From: Paulinella micropora
Taxonomy: Eukaryota; Cercozoa; Imbricatea; Euglyphida; Paulinellidae
Assembly: GCA_019918135.1 (NCBI GenBank)
Contig: WBZZ01003717.1
Location: 1 to 64,000, forward strand
Direction: 5' to 3'
DNA: 64,000 bases
This document shows, piece by piece, positions 16,908-27,739 of this stretch (positions are counted from its first letter, which is position 1; each line of letters starts with the position of its first letter). The notes beneath the pieces are model-generated. The model was given only the letters and a program-made list of their open reading frames with translations, did no database searches and was not told the origin of the DNA. The translations under genes and the position numbers were made by a program.

Positions 16908-17415
16908 ATGTGTTGTTGTTGTTGTTGTTGTTGTTGTTGCTGTTGTTATTGTTGTTACTGTTATTGTTTTTTTTTTTTTTTTTTTTGTTGTTGTTTGTTG
17001 TTCAATTGGATTAATAAAGGACTTATTAATAAACAAAATAAAGGTTGTTGTTATTATTATTCATTATTATTGTTCTTGTTCTTGTTCTTGCTCTTGTTCT
17101 TGCTCTTGTTCTTATTTTTATTGTTGTTCTTCTTGTGTTCTTGTTGTTGTTGTTGTTCTTGTTCTTGTTGTTCTTGTTCTTGTTCTTCTTGTTCTTGTTT
17201 TTCTGGTTCTTGTTTTTCTTGTTCTTGTTCTTGTTCTTGTTGTTCTTGTTGTTGTTGTTGTTGTTGCTTCTTCTTCTTCTTCTTCTTCTTCTTCTTCTTC
17301 TTCTTCTTCTTCTTCTTCTTCTTCTTCTTCTTCTTCTTCTTCTTCTTCTTCTTCTTCTTCTCTTCTTCTTCTTCTTCTTGCTGTTGTTGTTGTTGTTGTT
17401 GTTGGTGTTGTTGCT
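16908..17415. repeat. (TTG)n/(TTC)n/(TTA)n triplet array
   Basis: A 500-base, three-base-periodic array: TTG at 16908-16960, a T-run and short unique piece near 16965-17040, then mixtures of TTC, TTG and TTA, a long pure (TTC)n at about 17267-17380 and (TTG)n at the end. The poly-Leu, poly-Phe/Cys and poly-Arg/Asn frames over it are repeat artefacts. Confidence 0.96.
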
Positions 17416-17654
17416 TTTAATTAAATAATCGATAAGCAAGGCTGCCTTAACGAAATAAAAACCACTTTCACCTTGCATCATGGATACCAGATCCAAATCA
17501 TTCAGCTTCAGAAACAATAATGAAGATAGAGAAAGAAGAGCCAAAGAGCACTACAGAGGAACAAACAAGGGGGAAGAGAAGGACAGTCAGCGAAGCATAG
17601 CTAGGATGCGGCCATCTAGCCGGACCCCAGCTGTTGTTGTCGGATTTTTTTTGT

Positions 17655-17675
17655 TGGGGGGGGGGGGGGGGGGGT
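17655..17675. repeat. G homopolymer of about 20 bases
   Basis: A run of about 20 consecutive G within otherwise AT-rich DNA. Runs of this length are G-quadruplex-capable and prone to length error in sequencing. Confidence 0.9.
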
Positions 17676-17679
17676 TGAT

Positions 17680-18304
17680 GGGGTTTAATTCATCGCTGTA
17701 AAAGGTGAAGGAATAATCAAGAGACCTTGTGAGACTAGAAAACAGAGCATGGAGGGAGCATGCGTGGAACAAGTGAGGAGAAATTTTTGTTGTTGTTGCT
17801 GCTGTACTGATTTGTACAGTCAATAGTTTATAGCTTGGTTGAATGAAAAGTTTTACACTTACACGAGCCAGGATAGTTCCTATGAAACAGATTTTAGTAC
17901 CATGCTTACGTACTCTGAATTGAAGGAAACGATGATAGCAATTTATCAAACAGGACAAAACTCAGAACCGAAAAACATGGACAAACAGTGAATTACAAGG
18001 TATGTATAGAATAAACACAAATGGAGGATATGGAATGGTAGGAACACAAATTTATACATAAACTGTGTTTAGGAGCATAATACAGAGTAAGGCGAGGATG
18101 AAATAGTTCTGTAGTGTGGGATAGTATGATAGATTGTAATGAAAGTAAGAGAAACAACGGTAGCAGATAGAAAGGTACAGGGAGGGATTAGAGAAGTGTG
18201 TATTAGTATGTACATGGAAAATATAGTGTGTATGGGATTTAGGAGAGAAATTTGTGGTAGGATAGTATGAAAGGGATAATAAGTTGAAATGAAGTGTGTG
18301 TGCA

Positions 18305-18339
<35 letters not shown>

Positions 18340-19290
18340 TGATAGTGAGAGGAAACCTAAGGAAAACCCTTAGGGACAAGGGAAGGAGAGCGAAATATAT
18401 TACATAAGGTCTTCACAGTTGTGGTCGTTGTTGTAGTTGTGTTGTTCAATACTGATTTTTACAGTCAATAACGATTTATAGCTAGTTTCAACGTTGCTTA
18501 CTGTGGTTATGCTTGTGGTGGTTGTTGTGGTTGTTGTAGTTGTTGTGATTGTTGATAATATCAACGGCTGGAGCGTGGCTGCCATCACAAAACAAAATAG
18601 CTTGCCACTCAGCTTCAGAATCAACAGTAAAAAGTTACCTTTCAGTAGCGCACAGACAAAAAAGCAGCACTAGATAGTCATCCAAAAATCGAAAACAAAG
18701 AGATTGTACTAGCGTCCACAAGCCTAGGACTAGCCAAGGCCAAACAGAGAGGTGAGCATAAGCTAGAGAAGGCAAGGAGCCTAGTCTAACAACAATAAGA
18801 AAGGACTAGGATGCTACTGGGCAAGGGTCCTTCTGCTAGAGGCTGCGCAACTAATGTAAGCAAAATCGTTTTTCAAAAATAGTAAGAAAAAAATAGAGGC
18901 ATCCATGAAGGAGATAGGATTGGAAGCGAGAAAGGGTGCCCAATAGAGATGCCCACAAAAGCAAGAGGCATGAGAGCTAGGAGTCGCAAGGGCACACCAT
19001 AAGCCAAGGGGACGGGTGAACCCAAGAAGAAAAACAGAGCCCAGAGAACACAAGGCAGAGAAAGGATGGCCTAGCAAGCACTAGGAAGCTGGCAAACCAG
19101 ATGTCACGCCTCACATGTTAAAGAATTCTGAAGTCCCACGTGCAATCTTTTCAGCTGCAGAGAGAGCCCCGACCAGCTGGAATTTTATTTGCAATTTACG
19201 GTCATGATGTTGTTAGTCACTAGCAAACAATGGGACATCAAAAGAAATCGAATCCAAGCATAGTTGACCTGCTGGTATCTTGCCTTTTCA
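17680..19290. other. Intergenic DNA with (GT)n(GA)n and (GTT)n tracts, no gene
   Basis: Holds a (TG)n(AG)n tract at about 18297-18338 and a (GTT)n/(GTG)n stretch at 18420-18560. The segment gctgtactgatttgtacagtcaatag (about 17800-17826) has a partner, tactgatttttacagtcaataac (about 18448-18470), so a diverged dispersed repeat may be present. No frame has a credible protein pattern. Confidence 0.5.
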
Positions 19291-19310
19291 TTTAGGTGGA
19301 CGTCAGGAAT

Positions 19311-21350
19311 ATGAATGTGCTGCTCCAAAGAAATCTGAGGGAGGTGCGCAGTTGGTTGCTCGTTCACCACAGGACTGCTTCCGCCGTCTTTCTTCCTCGC
19401 CGAGCACAGTCTACTGATAGCACTTATGCCAGGCAGAGGATGAGAGAACTTGCTCTTATTCTCAAGACGTGCAATGTGGACTACGCGACCGGGCAGTCGT
19501 CGGTGAGCGACCAACAGTTTGATGCTTGGCTGAGCGAGCTTCAAGCGTTGGAGAAAGCGCACCCTCACCTCGTACCAGACAGCAGTCCCACTTCCCTGGT
19601 GGGTGCACCTCCGTTGACGGCCGGTCTGCTGCACACGTCGCCAATGCTGTCGCTGCAGTCGGGTACAGACGTCAAGCAACTTGGTCTGCATGCCCACGCC
19701 ACCTTGCGCTGCTGGACCTCCATGCGGCAGTGGCTGCCCGCCTCAATCGCATACGTCGCAGAGCTTAAGTACGACGGTGTAGCAATCTCCTTGTTGTATC
19801 GCCAAGGCCGGCTTGTGCGCGCTCTTTCGCGAGGGGATGGCTTTAGAGGCGAGGATGTGACAAAAAACCTGCAAGCCTTAACGTCAGACATTCCTCAGGC
19901 CTTGCCAGCCGCGCGCTTTGGCATATCGGCAGAGCTCGCCTCGCTCTGGGAATGCTTTGAGGTCCGTGGTGAACTAGTTATTGCAAAAGATGCTTTTTCA
20001 AGGTACAACGAAGAATTAGGACAAACCAAAAACGATAGCCATAAAGTGATGAAACCAAAGAAAATGTTTCGGTCTGCTCGCAACTTATGTGCAGGTGTGC
20101 TTCATCGTGACATTGCTAAGAATGTCCATTCGATCCCTATGATTAATCTGGTTGCATATTCAATTCATACTAGTACAGATGTTTCACAAACCCGAGCTCT
20201 TGAAGAGTGGACCCAGGCTCGAAAGAACGCGCAACTTGTGGATCTGCCACCAGTCGGACAAGCTGTGGCCACTCAGTCGTCAAGGCTGCGTGTCTTGAAA
20301 GAGCTGGGTTTTCAAACAGATTCAAAAGCCAAGTCCTTCACACCTCTGGAAGCAAACAGAGTAGACCAGTGGCTGGAAGCCGCCAGCAAAATGATGAAAG
20401 AAATCGAGGCACAGAGAGTGCATCTGCCTTTTGAAGTTGACGGTGTAGTTTTGAAGGTGGATTCGATAGCTGTACAGCAGCTATTAGGTGCTACCAGCCA
20501 TCACCCTAGATGGGCCTTCGCGCTCAAGTTCCCGGCGAAGGAAGCGGTCACCACGCTGAGAGATGTTCGTTTCCAGGTGGGCCGTACGGGTCGCCTCGTT
20601 CCCGTGGCAGAATTCGAGCCGGTCGAGCTTGGCGGCGCCACAATATCCAGAGCGTCTTTGCACAACTGGCAACACCTCAAGCAACTGGGGCTGCGGCAAG
20701 GGGCCAGCGTGCTGATCGAGCGCAGAGGCGATGTGGTGCCCAGGCTGGTCCGCGTGTTGGATCAAGGATATGGCGATGCATTCAGCCAACCACGCATCTG
20801 CCCCTGCCCTCGGCGCTATCAGCTGCCAGACCGCAACGACTTGTGCTGCACCGCGCCGGACTGTCCTGAGCAGGTGCTGGGACGCTTGCTCCATGCCTGC
20901 TCATCATCCGCGCTTCGCATTCCTGGACTTGGCATAGCAACTTTGAAGCAACTTCGCGCTGCTGGCGTTCTCGATGATCTGCCGGAACTTTTTTCATGTG
21001 TGCATGGTCCGGCGGTGACCTCAAACGAGCTGTTGGCCCGGCTGGGTCCAGGCTGGGGAGAGCAGCGGCTTGCTGCGCTCCAACTTGCTTTGGATCAATC
21101 TTCGAGGGAATCATCAGCGGCGCAAATCGTCAGTGCTCTTGGCCTGCCGCGAGTGAGTCTTTCAAAAGCAAAGGTGCTTCTCAAACAGTTCGGCTCACTG
21201 GAAGCCCTCCTGGCTGCAAGTGAAGACGCACTAGCAAACACTCGGGGTTTTTCCACAACAAGTGCGAAGGATCTTCACCTTGCCTTACAGTTCCATCAGA
21301 GGACAACTTTATGCCGGTGGCGTGAAGTCGGTGTGCGAGCTTTGCAATAA
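19311..21350 (+). CDS. ligA: NAD-dependent DNA ligase, no BRCT domain, presequence-like N-terminus
   Basis: LigA seals nicks in DNA using NAD+. The frame is intact for 679 residues. The N-terminal Ia-type segment has VSDQQFDAW, HPHL and DSSPTSLVG; the adenylation site Lys lies in ELKYDGVAISL; motif III is FEVRGELVI, motif IV FEVDGVVLKVD, and motif V FALKFPA. The OB fold has QVGRTGRLVPVAEFEP and RRGDVVPRLV. A zinc-finger region follows (CPCPRR to CTAPDCPEQ; the first pair is CxC rather than CxxC), then helix-hairpin-helix repeats. The C-terminus stops where a BRCT domain would begin. The start at 19311 gives an Arg-rich, acid-free N-terminus of about 35 residues like a mitochondrial presequence. 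Eukaryotes normally use ATP-dependent ligases, so this came by transfer from a bacterium or a virus; it lies 5 kb from the viral block. Confidence 0.92.
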   Translation: MNVLLQRNLREVRSWLLVHHRTASAVFLPRRAQSTDSTYARQRMRELALILKTCNVDYATGQSSVSDQQFDAWLSELQALEKAHPHLVPDSSPTSLVGAPPLTAGLLHTSPMLSLQSGTDVKQLGLHAHATLRCWTSMRQWLPASIAYVAELKYDGVAISLLYRQGRLVRALSRGDGFRGEDVTKNLQALTSDIPQALPAARFGISAELASLWECFEVRGELVIAKDAFSRYNEELGQTKNDSHKVMKPKKMFRSARNLCAGVLHRDIAKNVHSIPMINLVAYSIHTSTDVSQTRALEEWTQARKNAQLVDLPPVGQAVATQSSRLRVLKELGFQTDSKAKSFTPLEANRVDQWLEAASKMMKEIEAQRVHLPFEVDGVVLKVDSIAVQQLLGATSHHPRWAFALKFPAKEAVTTLRDVRFQVGRTGRLVPVAEFEPVELGGATISRASLHNWQHLKQLGLRQGASVLIERRGDVVPRLVRVLDQGYGDAFSQPRICPCPRRYQLPDRNDLCCTAPDCPEQVLGRLLHACSSSALRIPGLGIATLKQLRAAGVLDDLPELFSCVHGPAVTSNELLARLGPGWGEQRLAALQLALDQSSRESSAAQIVSALGLPRVSLSKAKVLLKQFGSLEALLAASEDALANTRGFSTTSAKDLHLALQFHQRTTLCRWREVGVRALQ

Positions 21351-22006
21351 GCGCACATGACGAAAGACCAGCTTAATTGAAATACTATTCCAAGGAGTAG
21401 GTATGTATTGTGAGTTTGTATACAACTCTTCAGTTGGCAAATACAACGAACTCTTAATAAAGAACACTATGGCATTGAGTCCAGACTCGATGAGAGCAGG
21501 TGAAATACCAGTAAATAGCCGAGCGGTCACTTCGTTTATTTACGTAATTTCGTACTTGTTGCAGACTTGGGTGCAACTTACGATCGAGTGTGAATCGTAG
21601 ATTGTGAGTCTCCAGTTGTCAAACTTAGCTTTTTTTTCAAGTCTGACAGTCATTAAACGGGTAGTGTGTGTGAGACTAACTTAATAATCTGCGATGATTA
21701 GTTATAAATCGGTCACTCACGAACCTTACCCTACCTTTCACTTGCGGTTTGCCGGGAGACTTCGTTAAAAGCCAGGTTGCTCACAGCCACTTTAATCCGA
21801 AGACATAAACGCAGAACTGAACTGCAAGAGAGCTAACTAATCTAATTGCGTGACTAGCAGTAACTGACTCTCAATAATATAGTCCGGTGCACAATGGTAA
21901 AAACGTAACGTGCACAATTGACTTGGATTACACATTACTGTTACTCCTAATTATGACTTAGTAAATTGTTACCGCACATAGAAATCAATCATAATAACGA
22001 CTTAAA
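21351..22006. other. Intergenic DNA downstream of the ligase, no gene
   Basis: AT-rich DNA. An AATAAA-like word is present at about 21455 (ttaataaaga), which could serve the ligase transcript. No other feature recognised. Confidence 0.4.
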
Positions 22007-22008
22007 TA

Positions 22009-22282
22009 TTGCTGTTGACATTCAAGACAACAAAAAAAATTGATTTTTCTGTTTTGGTTGGAATTTCAGTTTTGGTTGGAATTTTGATTTTGGGTGAAAA
22101 TTTGAATTTTTCAAATTAACGGCTATATTCGTCCGCAAAATATCGTAAATTTTCGCGAAATGTTACCGTTAAATTTGAAAATTTGAATTTTTGTCACAAA
22201 AATGAAAAACTGTCACAAAAATGAAAATCTGACACAAAAACTCAAAACTAATTTTTTGTGTTGTCTTGAATGTCAACAGCAA
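22009..22282. mobile_element. Mariner-like MITE, copy 1 (274 bp, TA target duplication)
   Basis: The element begins ttgctgttgacattcaagac and ends in the exact reverse complement of that sequence at 22263-22282. It is flanked on both sides by TA (22007-22008 and 22283-22284), the target of Tc1/mariner transposases. The interior is AT-rich with repeated gtcacaaaaatgaaaa words and no coding capacity. A nearly identical copy lies at 44285-44559. Confidence 0.93.
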
Positions 22283-22446
22283 TAGTAACTCGATGTTGCC
22301 TGTCCAACGCACCCCCTTAATTCAATGTCAATTGTATTAGTGGATAACTTCGTAAATAGTGTCTGACTGAGTAAGCAGAACGTCAAATAAAAGCTACACA
22401 TACGACTCAAAACGTAGATAATCATAAATTACAAATCAGTCCACAC

Positions 22447-22683
22447 TGTAGGCATCACCCCCCGGATAGCCGGTAAAAAGTAGCTTTTCCTGGTGACAGG
22501 TGCACCAGCTTGTTTTTCAGTATTATTTGTCCTGATTGGACCTGATGCCATTTTATTCCTGGTCTGTTGCAGTTTTCCTTTTTGGCTTCACTGAGCTAAT
22601 ACAACGAGACATCATTCTCATTCTTGAGGACTGTGTTTGGTTGTATTACAGATTTTTTTCGAGCTATCGTTGGGGGCATTACA
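22447..22683 (+). repeat. 5' LTR of retrotransposon 1
   Basis: Begins tgtaggcatcacc and ends gggggcattaca. It matches the copy at 32811-33048 with roughly a dozen substitutions and small indels, indicating some age since insertion or sequence error. Confidence 0.92.
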
Positions 22684-22685
22684 TT

Positions 22686-22703
22686 TGGAGTCCACATCAC
22701 TAG
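22686..22703 (+). other. Primer binding site of retrotransposon 1
   Basis: TGGAGTCCACATCAC begins two bases after the LTR. A TGG start is expected because it pairs with the CCA end of a tRNA. The second element has TGGAGTCACTAAC at the same spacing, which supports the call; the tRNA is not identified. Confidence 0.7.
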
Positions 22704-23477
22704 GGTGATTTCTTTCTGCTTTGCCACACAGGCAACAAAGTGAATTTTCACTGACCTGTCTCACACGGGGACGTCAGACGAAAACAAATACTCCAACACA
22801 GCTCCCTCATAACTCTTTCACAAAACAAATAATTTGATTCAGGGTCTCAAGCAGGTGTCTCGTACCCTCTAGCCCAATCAGTATCTGTGTGCTCACAAGG
22901 AGACATCAGATACAAACTCTCTGTCGTTCTTGCTGTTCTCACACAGAGACCAAGAAGAAGGAGGTGGACAGAAGAGTGAAGGAACACACACAAAACACAA
23001 ACAAGCATCCTGAGGGACAGGAGCACAACACTCTACCCTTCTAGTTTGTGCATTTATCTGCATTATCTCACACATACGTCAGAGTATTTTTGCAAATCTC
23101 TGATCGTTTTCTAAAGGTAGGTCTGAGAACCTATCCGACCGACTGTCGACTTCTCAAGGAGAGCTTTTCTAGCTTCTCTATTACTATCTGTGTGTAGGTC
23201 CAAGTGCCTCATACTAGATACAATACTAGAAAAGAAGGAGGAGAAAGTAATCTGAGTAAGGAGAACAAGAAATCGGAGAAAGTCTCAAAGACTATTTTTC
23301 TCAAACAAAAACAAACATACAAACAGTGTTTCATAGAGGACAGGGAATCTTATCCTACCCTCTCTATTAGTTTCTCTCTTCACTAGTCAATCGACTGAAG
23401 GAGGAACAGAACACAAACGAACAAAAACCAAACATAGGAGCTGACACTGTCCTCCTGTTGATCACTACTACGACATC
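22704..23477 (+). other. Untranslated leader of retrotransposon 1
   Basis: Lies between the primer binding site and the gag start. No coding pattern is seen. It should contain the packaging signal of the element, but no specific motif can be shown. Confidence 0.5.
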
Positions 23478-26173
23478 ATGTCGACAGATACTGCCGAAGT
23501 GAGTGAATTCTCGGAGGCAGATCAAAGAAGAGAAGAAGACGAAGCAGGAGGAGGAGGAGGAAGAGGATTGAATGAAGGAGGAGGAGGAGGACTGAATGAA
23601 GGAGGAGGAGGAGGAGGAGGAGATGAAGGAGTAGGAGGAGGAGTAGAAGAGGGCTGGGATGATGAAGGAAGATATGGAGGAGACGAAGATGAAGGAGGAT
23701 TTGAACAAGAAGAGACGGGAGGAGGAGGAGCATATGGTAATCCCTTACCACCTGCCTACACGGGAGGAGGAGGACGAAAAATGATCGACTTGATTCATAG
23801 TGATGGAGAGGAGATCACAGTGGAGGAACAACAATGGGTGCAAGACCACTATGACCTCACTAAAGAAGAGTTTGATAACAAGATGGGGGAGAGAAGGACA
23901 CCTATGTGTGGATCCCTCAGGATCAAAGAAGAGAGAAAAGTCGTGCTAAAAAGGATGTCTATATCCTATTATCAAACACAGCACAGCTCCTCGGCAAACT
24001 GGTCTCTGATCCAGAAGAGAGAAAGAAGATACAGCATATCAAGTTTGGGGACACACACACCCACCTTGAATTACTCGATGCTATCTTTGGGGTGTACACT
24101 CAAACCCTGATTTGGGAACGTACATACGGCCCACGATGTGAGGGTTACCTCCAGTACACAAACCCAAGAGCAACGGCCAGATTCCTCGCAACTGGTCAGG
24201 AGGCAGTCGATGTAACAAAAATGAAGACCAATCTGGGTTCGAAAAACTCGAGTGGCATATTTCATTTTTTTTACAATGGAAATAAAGGCCTTGGAGGAGG
24301 GGAAGGCAGAGATGGAAAAAAGCATTAAGGCAGCAGGAGAAACTCATCCTGTGATTGATGAGTTAGAGAAGACCGACAGAGTTCTGACCAAGATCAGACT
24401 GTTGATGGGTGCGTTACTGCACAAGGAGGCATGGAAGAGATGGATTCCTACCAAGGATCACTCTGTCCTTAAATCACTTAGTAACGCACCACCGGTCGCC
24501 AACAAAGCAGGTGTTGACTAATATGTGGAGAAATATAATTTTCTCAGATCTGCTTCTGAATTGGTGGCCTTTATCACTCATGCTCAAAAGCTGGTGATAT
24601 CTGAGAAGAAGAAGGCGAAAGAGAATGAGGAGTTCGAGAAGACGATGAGACTGGAAAGAATGAAAGCAAAAGTGAGTGGTGCAAAGACACACCCTCCGAC
24701 ATATTTGACCCCACCAGCTCCTGCCCCACCAGCCCCTGCACCCTCGGGCTCAACTACGGTGGTGGTCACAAACACGGAGAAGAAGGACAGACAGAACATC
24801 ATAAATGCCTTCAAGGGGAAGAAAGGAGGAGTGGCAAGTCTCATGCTATATGCCAGACGAGTTCAGACAAAGACTCTGATGCTTCGCTTTTGAGCAAGCT
24901 CAAAGAGATCAATGCCTGCATGAAGGCTTTTCCTTGCGACGAAACGCAGGAATACGAGGCCCTTGTTACTGTTTTTGACCAATCTCTAGTCTCGGAGGGA
25001 TTTGATCTGACACAGTACAAGTTTTTGAGAAAGAAGGAGGAGATTAAGAGAAACAATGCAACAGGCCTAGACGCTCAGTGTGAACTGGCGGTGGCCACAC
25101 TCATTTCATATTTTCAATCTCATGGATACCAGCATCTCTGCACTGGTACTCTCATAGGATTTGAAATCTTTGAGACAGTGGCGATGAGTTTGAGGAGTGC
25201 TGTTGGCTTGGCGGCGACTCTTACGGAGGTAGTTTCCTCCTATGGGCTATTCTATGGCCGCAAGTCGATCATCCTCTATTTCTTTTCGGCGTTACACACA
25301 GTTAACCCGAGCAAGCTTACTCAGCTCATACAACAATGCTCGACGTTTAGCTCAGTGAAGTCCAAGAACTTCCTCGAGACACACGTGTTCGAAAATACGG
25401 TTCAAAGCGTTGCTCCGTCAGCACTGTTTCAAGAAGTGATGAGTGCATGCTCAAACATGGACTCGCTCACGGAGGCACATACGGCACAGGCAGGCGGTGT
25501 ACCTGTTGGCGCACAAGCCACGTACACAAACAGAGTTGCCGGTTGGAAGAGACAGAGAGAGCCAGACCTGAAGACCGCATGTTGGAGGTGGTTCGCGGGC
25601 TTGCAGTGTAAGGCGCAGATGGAGAACAGAGACTGCTCTTTCAATCATGATAGGCAGAACCCAACAGCAAGGGCAAATTTTCTGAGCAGGACAGAAGGCA
25701 AGGAACCGGGCCTTTTCAACATGCTTCAGATTGCCGCTGCGAACGAAGGTTGGTACGCCAATATGTGTGATGATGAGGAGTTACGACAGGCGATCATTGC
25801 CTATGTGGAGAGGATGAAGGAGAAGAAGGAGGAAAGGGAGAGACAAAAGAACCTAAAGGCCTCTCAAAGAGGACGAGGAGGAGGAGCAGGAGCAGGACGA
25901 GGAGGAGGAGGACGAGGACGAGGACGAGGAACATGGAGAGGAGCCTCGAGGTGGCAGGGAACCCCTCAGAGAGGAAGAGGAGGAGGTCGGGGATATACCC
26001 CTTATGGAGGGAGAGCTGTTCGAGCTCCAGCCCCCCCACCCAGAGGAGGAGGCTCGTGGGCAAGCTCCAACCCGAATTTCGGTCGAGCTCAGGCCTACAA
26101 CACTGCCTCGGAGACCGATACGTCATCCTACCCGGACACTACTCAAGGTAATCGATTCGAGGTGGTGGAATGA
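23478..26173 (+). CDS. gag: Gag polyprotein of retrotransposon 1, with frameshifts and a nonsense codon
   Basis: The frame starts at ATG 23478 with an acidic, Gly/Glu-rich region, continues through three frame changes (near 23890, 24270 and 24880) and an in-frame TAA at 24519-24521, and ends at 26173. The central part (24890 on) is a long helical domain, as expected of a capsid-forming region. It is followed by a Cys/His cluster (CWRWFAGLQC, CSFNH) spaced C-x8-C-x8-C-x3-H, which resembles a CCCH finger rather than the usual retroviral CCHC knuckle, and then a long RGG-box tail (about 25865-26030), a nucleic-acid-binding element. The product would package the element RNA. Confidence 0.75.
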
Positions 26174-26499
26174 CTGGAGGGGGAAGAAGAGAGGAAGGAG
26201 AAGACTGTGAAGTTTAACCCTAAAGTCACAGTGCTTTCTAATGCTGTTGTGCAGACTGGGCCAACGCTTCCCCAATCTGAATACAAAGATGTGGGTACAC
26301 AGAGACGCAGTCCCAAGGTAGTCTCATACCCGTTCATACATCACGGTCACCAATGATAACTGATGCAAATAGGAAGGCGAGACTTGCGATGGAGGCGAGG
26401 AGGCCAATGGCAGACGTATCGCCTCGGCCAAGCAAACAACCACGAACAGACTCAATGTCTACGGTCGCGGCGGGTGGCGAGCAAAAAGACAATGTGTGT

Positions 26500-27517
26500 A
26501 CTCAAGTACCACAAGACAATGTCGCTCAACAGTAAACGCACCAGTACCGCAGAATAATAAAAATTTTAATGAGGTGAAGCAGGAGGAGAAGAAGGAGGAG
26601 TTGAAAAACTTAGAGACAAGACTCCAAAATTTGGAACGTAAAGTTCTTGATCTCGCAGCCAATATACACAGGCCCGATGCTCTGTGTTATACGGAACTTT
26701 TTATTGTAAAACATTGAAGACAATATTAAAAGTTGGTAATGATACGATGGCGAATATTAATATTGTCGGCCGGAAGTTTTAAAATCGATACCGGGACTGG
26801 GTGGACGGAAATATGAAAAAGTCAACGGGCACTCTGAAAGGAGTGAGCAGCCGGACGGATATCACGGGAATCATCACACTGACCTTTAAATTGAAATCCG
26901 CACGAGTATACCGTATGGACCTCTATGTCGTCCCCGGTTACGACGGGTCAATATTACTATCGTATGACCAATTGGCTACGATGGGGGCTGTGATTGATTG
27001 CGCCGCACGGCGAGTGATATATGGAGTAAAAAGAGGAGAAGAGAACGATATTGATCCCTTCAACGCTACTGACTCTTATGAGGCTTATGAGCTGAGTCTA
27101 GCGACGGATCACAAAAAGATGGGCATCGCACATGAGGCACTTGAGGTGTACGTTCACCCCCATGTCGTAAGACCGGATGAACTGTCCTGGACCGACAATT
27201 GGGAATCCCAAGTGTGCACTGTCACAGTTCCGACATGCCATTGGGACAAAAAGTCTATTGATGACTTAATCGAGAAGCGAAAGGAGGAGATTATATGTGT
27301 CGCACAAAGAAGCCCGTCGTTGGCGAGATTCGCGGAAGGAGTAGGAACAGATGTCCATATTACTAACGGATACTGTTTCCATGCGAAAGTAGAGAAGAAA
27401 AAAGGGAGGCGTTTGTACCAAGGAGAACGGGGCGAATCCCGGATACTCCACCAGAAACTATTAAAAGTTTTATTACTGATTTCTGGGGTGACGAGCCGAC
27501 GTGGCCGCGTTCACTAA
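26500..27517 (+). CDS. Aspartic protease region of retrotransposon 1, frameshifted
   Basis: The active-site signature IDTGTG is present at 26784-26801 in one frame, preceded by KVGNDTMAN, and the rest of the fold follows in the ORF from 26801: a LTFKL strand, a YVVPGYDGSILLSYDQL segment (the hydrophobic ILG-like motif of retropepsins) and a VIDCAARRVIYG strand. One base shift separates them. The same layout is found in the second element, where DSGA also follows a VGNDTMAS segment. The region after about 27240 is a linker toward the RT. Confidence 0.7.
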
Positions 27518-27739
27518 CTGAAGTGAAGAAATGCTTACGGACTTTATTCGAATATAATAAGCCGTATACTATTATCCTGCCATATAATGAGAAGGCGATA
27601 TGGGCGCAGGAAATAAGGGACCGGCTTATTGATCATCCTATACCGGTACCCTCTCGCAAGCAACAGCTAGTGGTGGCTTGTCGTATGGGATCGTGAGCAG
27701 AGCAGTGCATACAAGCGGAAGCTCAGAGACCTCGACAAG
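27518..27739 (+). CDS. Protease-RT linker region of retrotransposon 1
   Basis: In one frame the segment at about 27480-27695 encodes a region with IILPYNEKAIWAQ, RDRLIDHPIPVPSR and VACRMG. The second element has the similar YLIDDPIPIPHR and LALRLG at 50950-50870 (-), so it is a conserved pre-RT domain rather than untranslated DNA. Frame changes separate it from the RT frame. Confidence 0.55.

Noticed and set aside
16908..17428. Poly-Leu, poly-Phe/Cys and poly-Arg/Asn frames
   Set aside because: Products of a triplet microsatellite; no start, domain or composition of a real protein.
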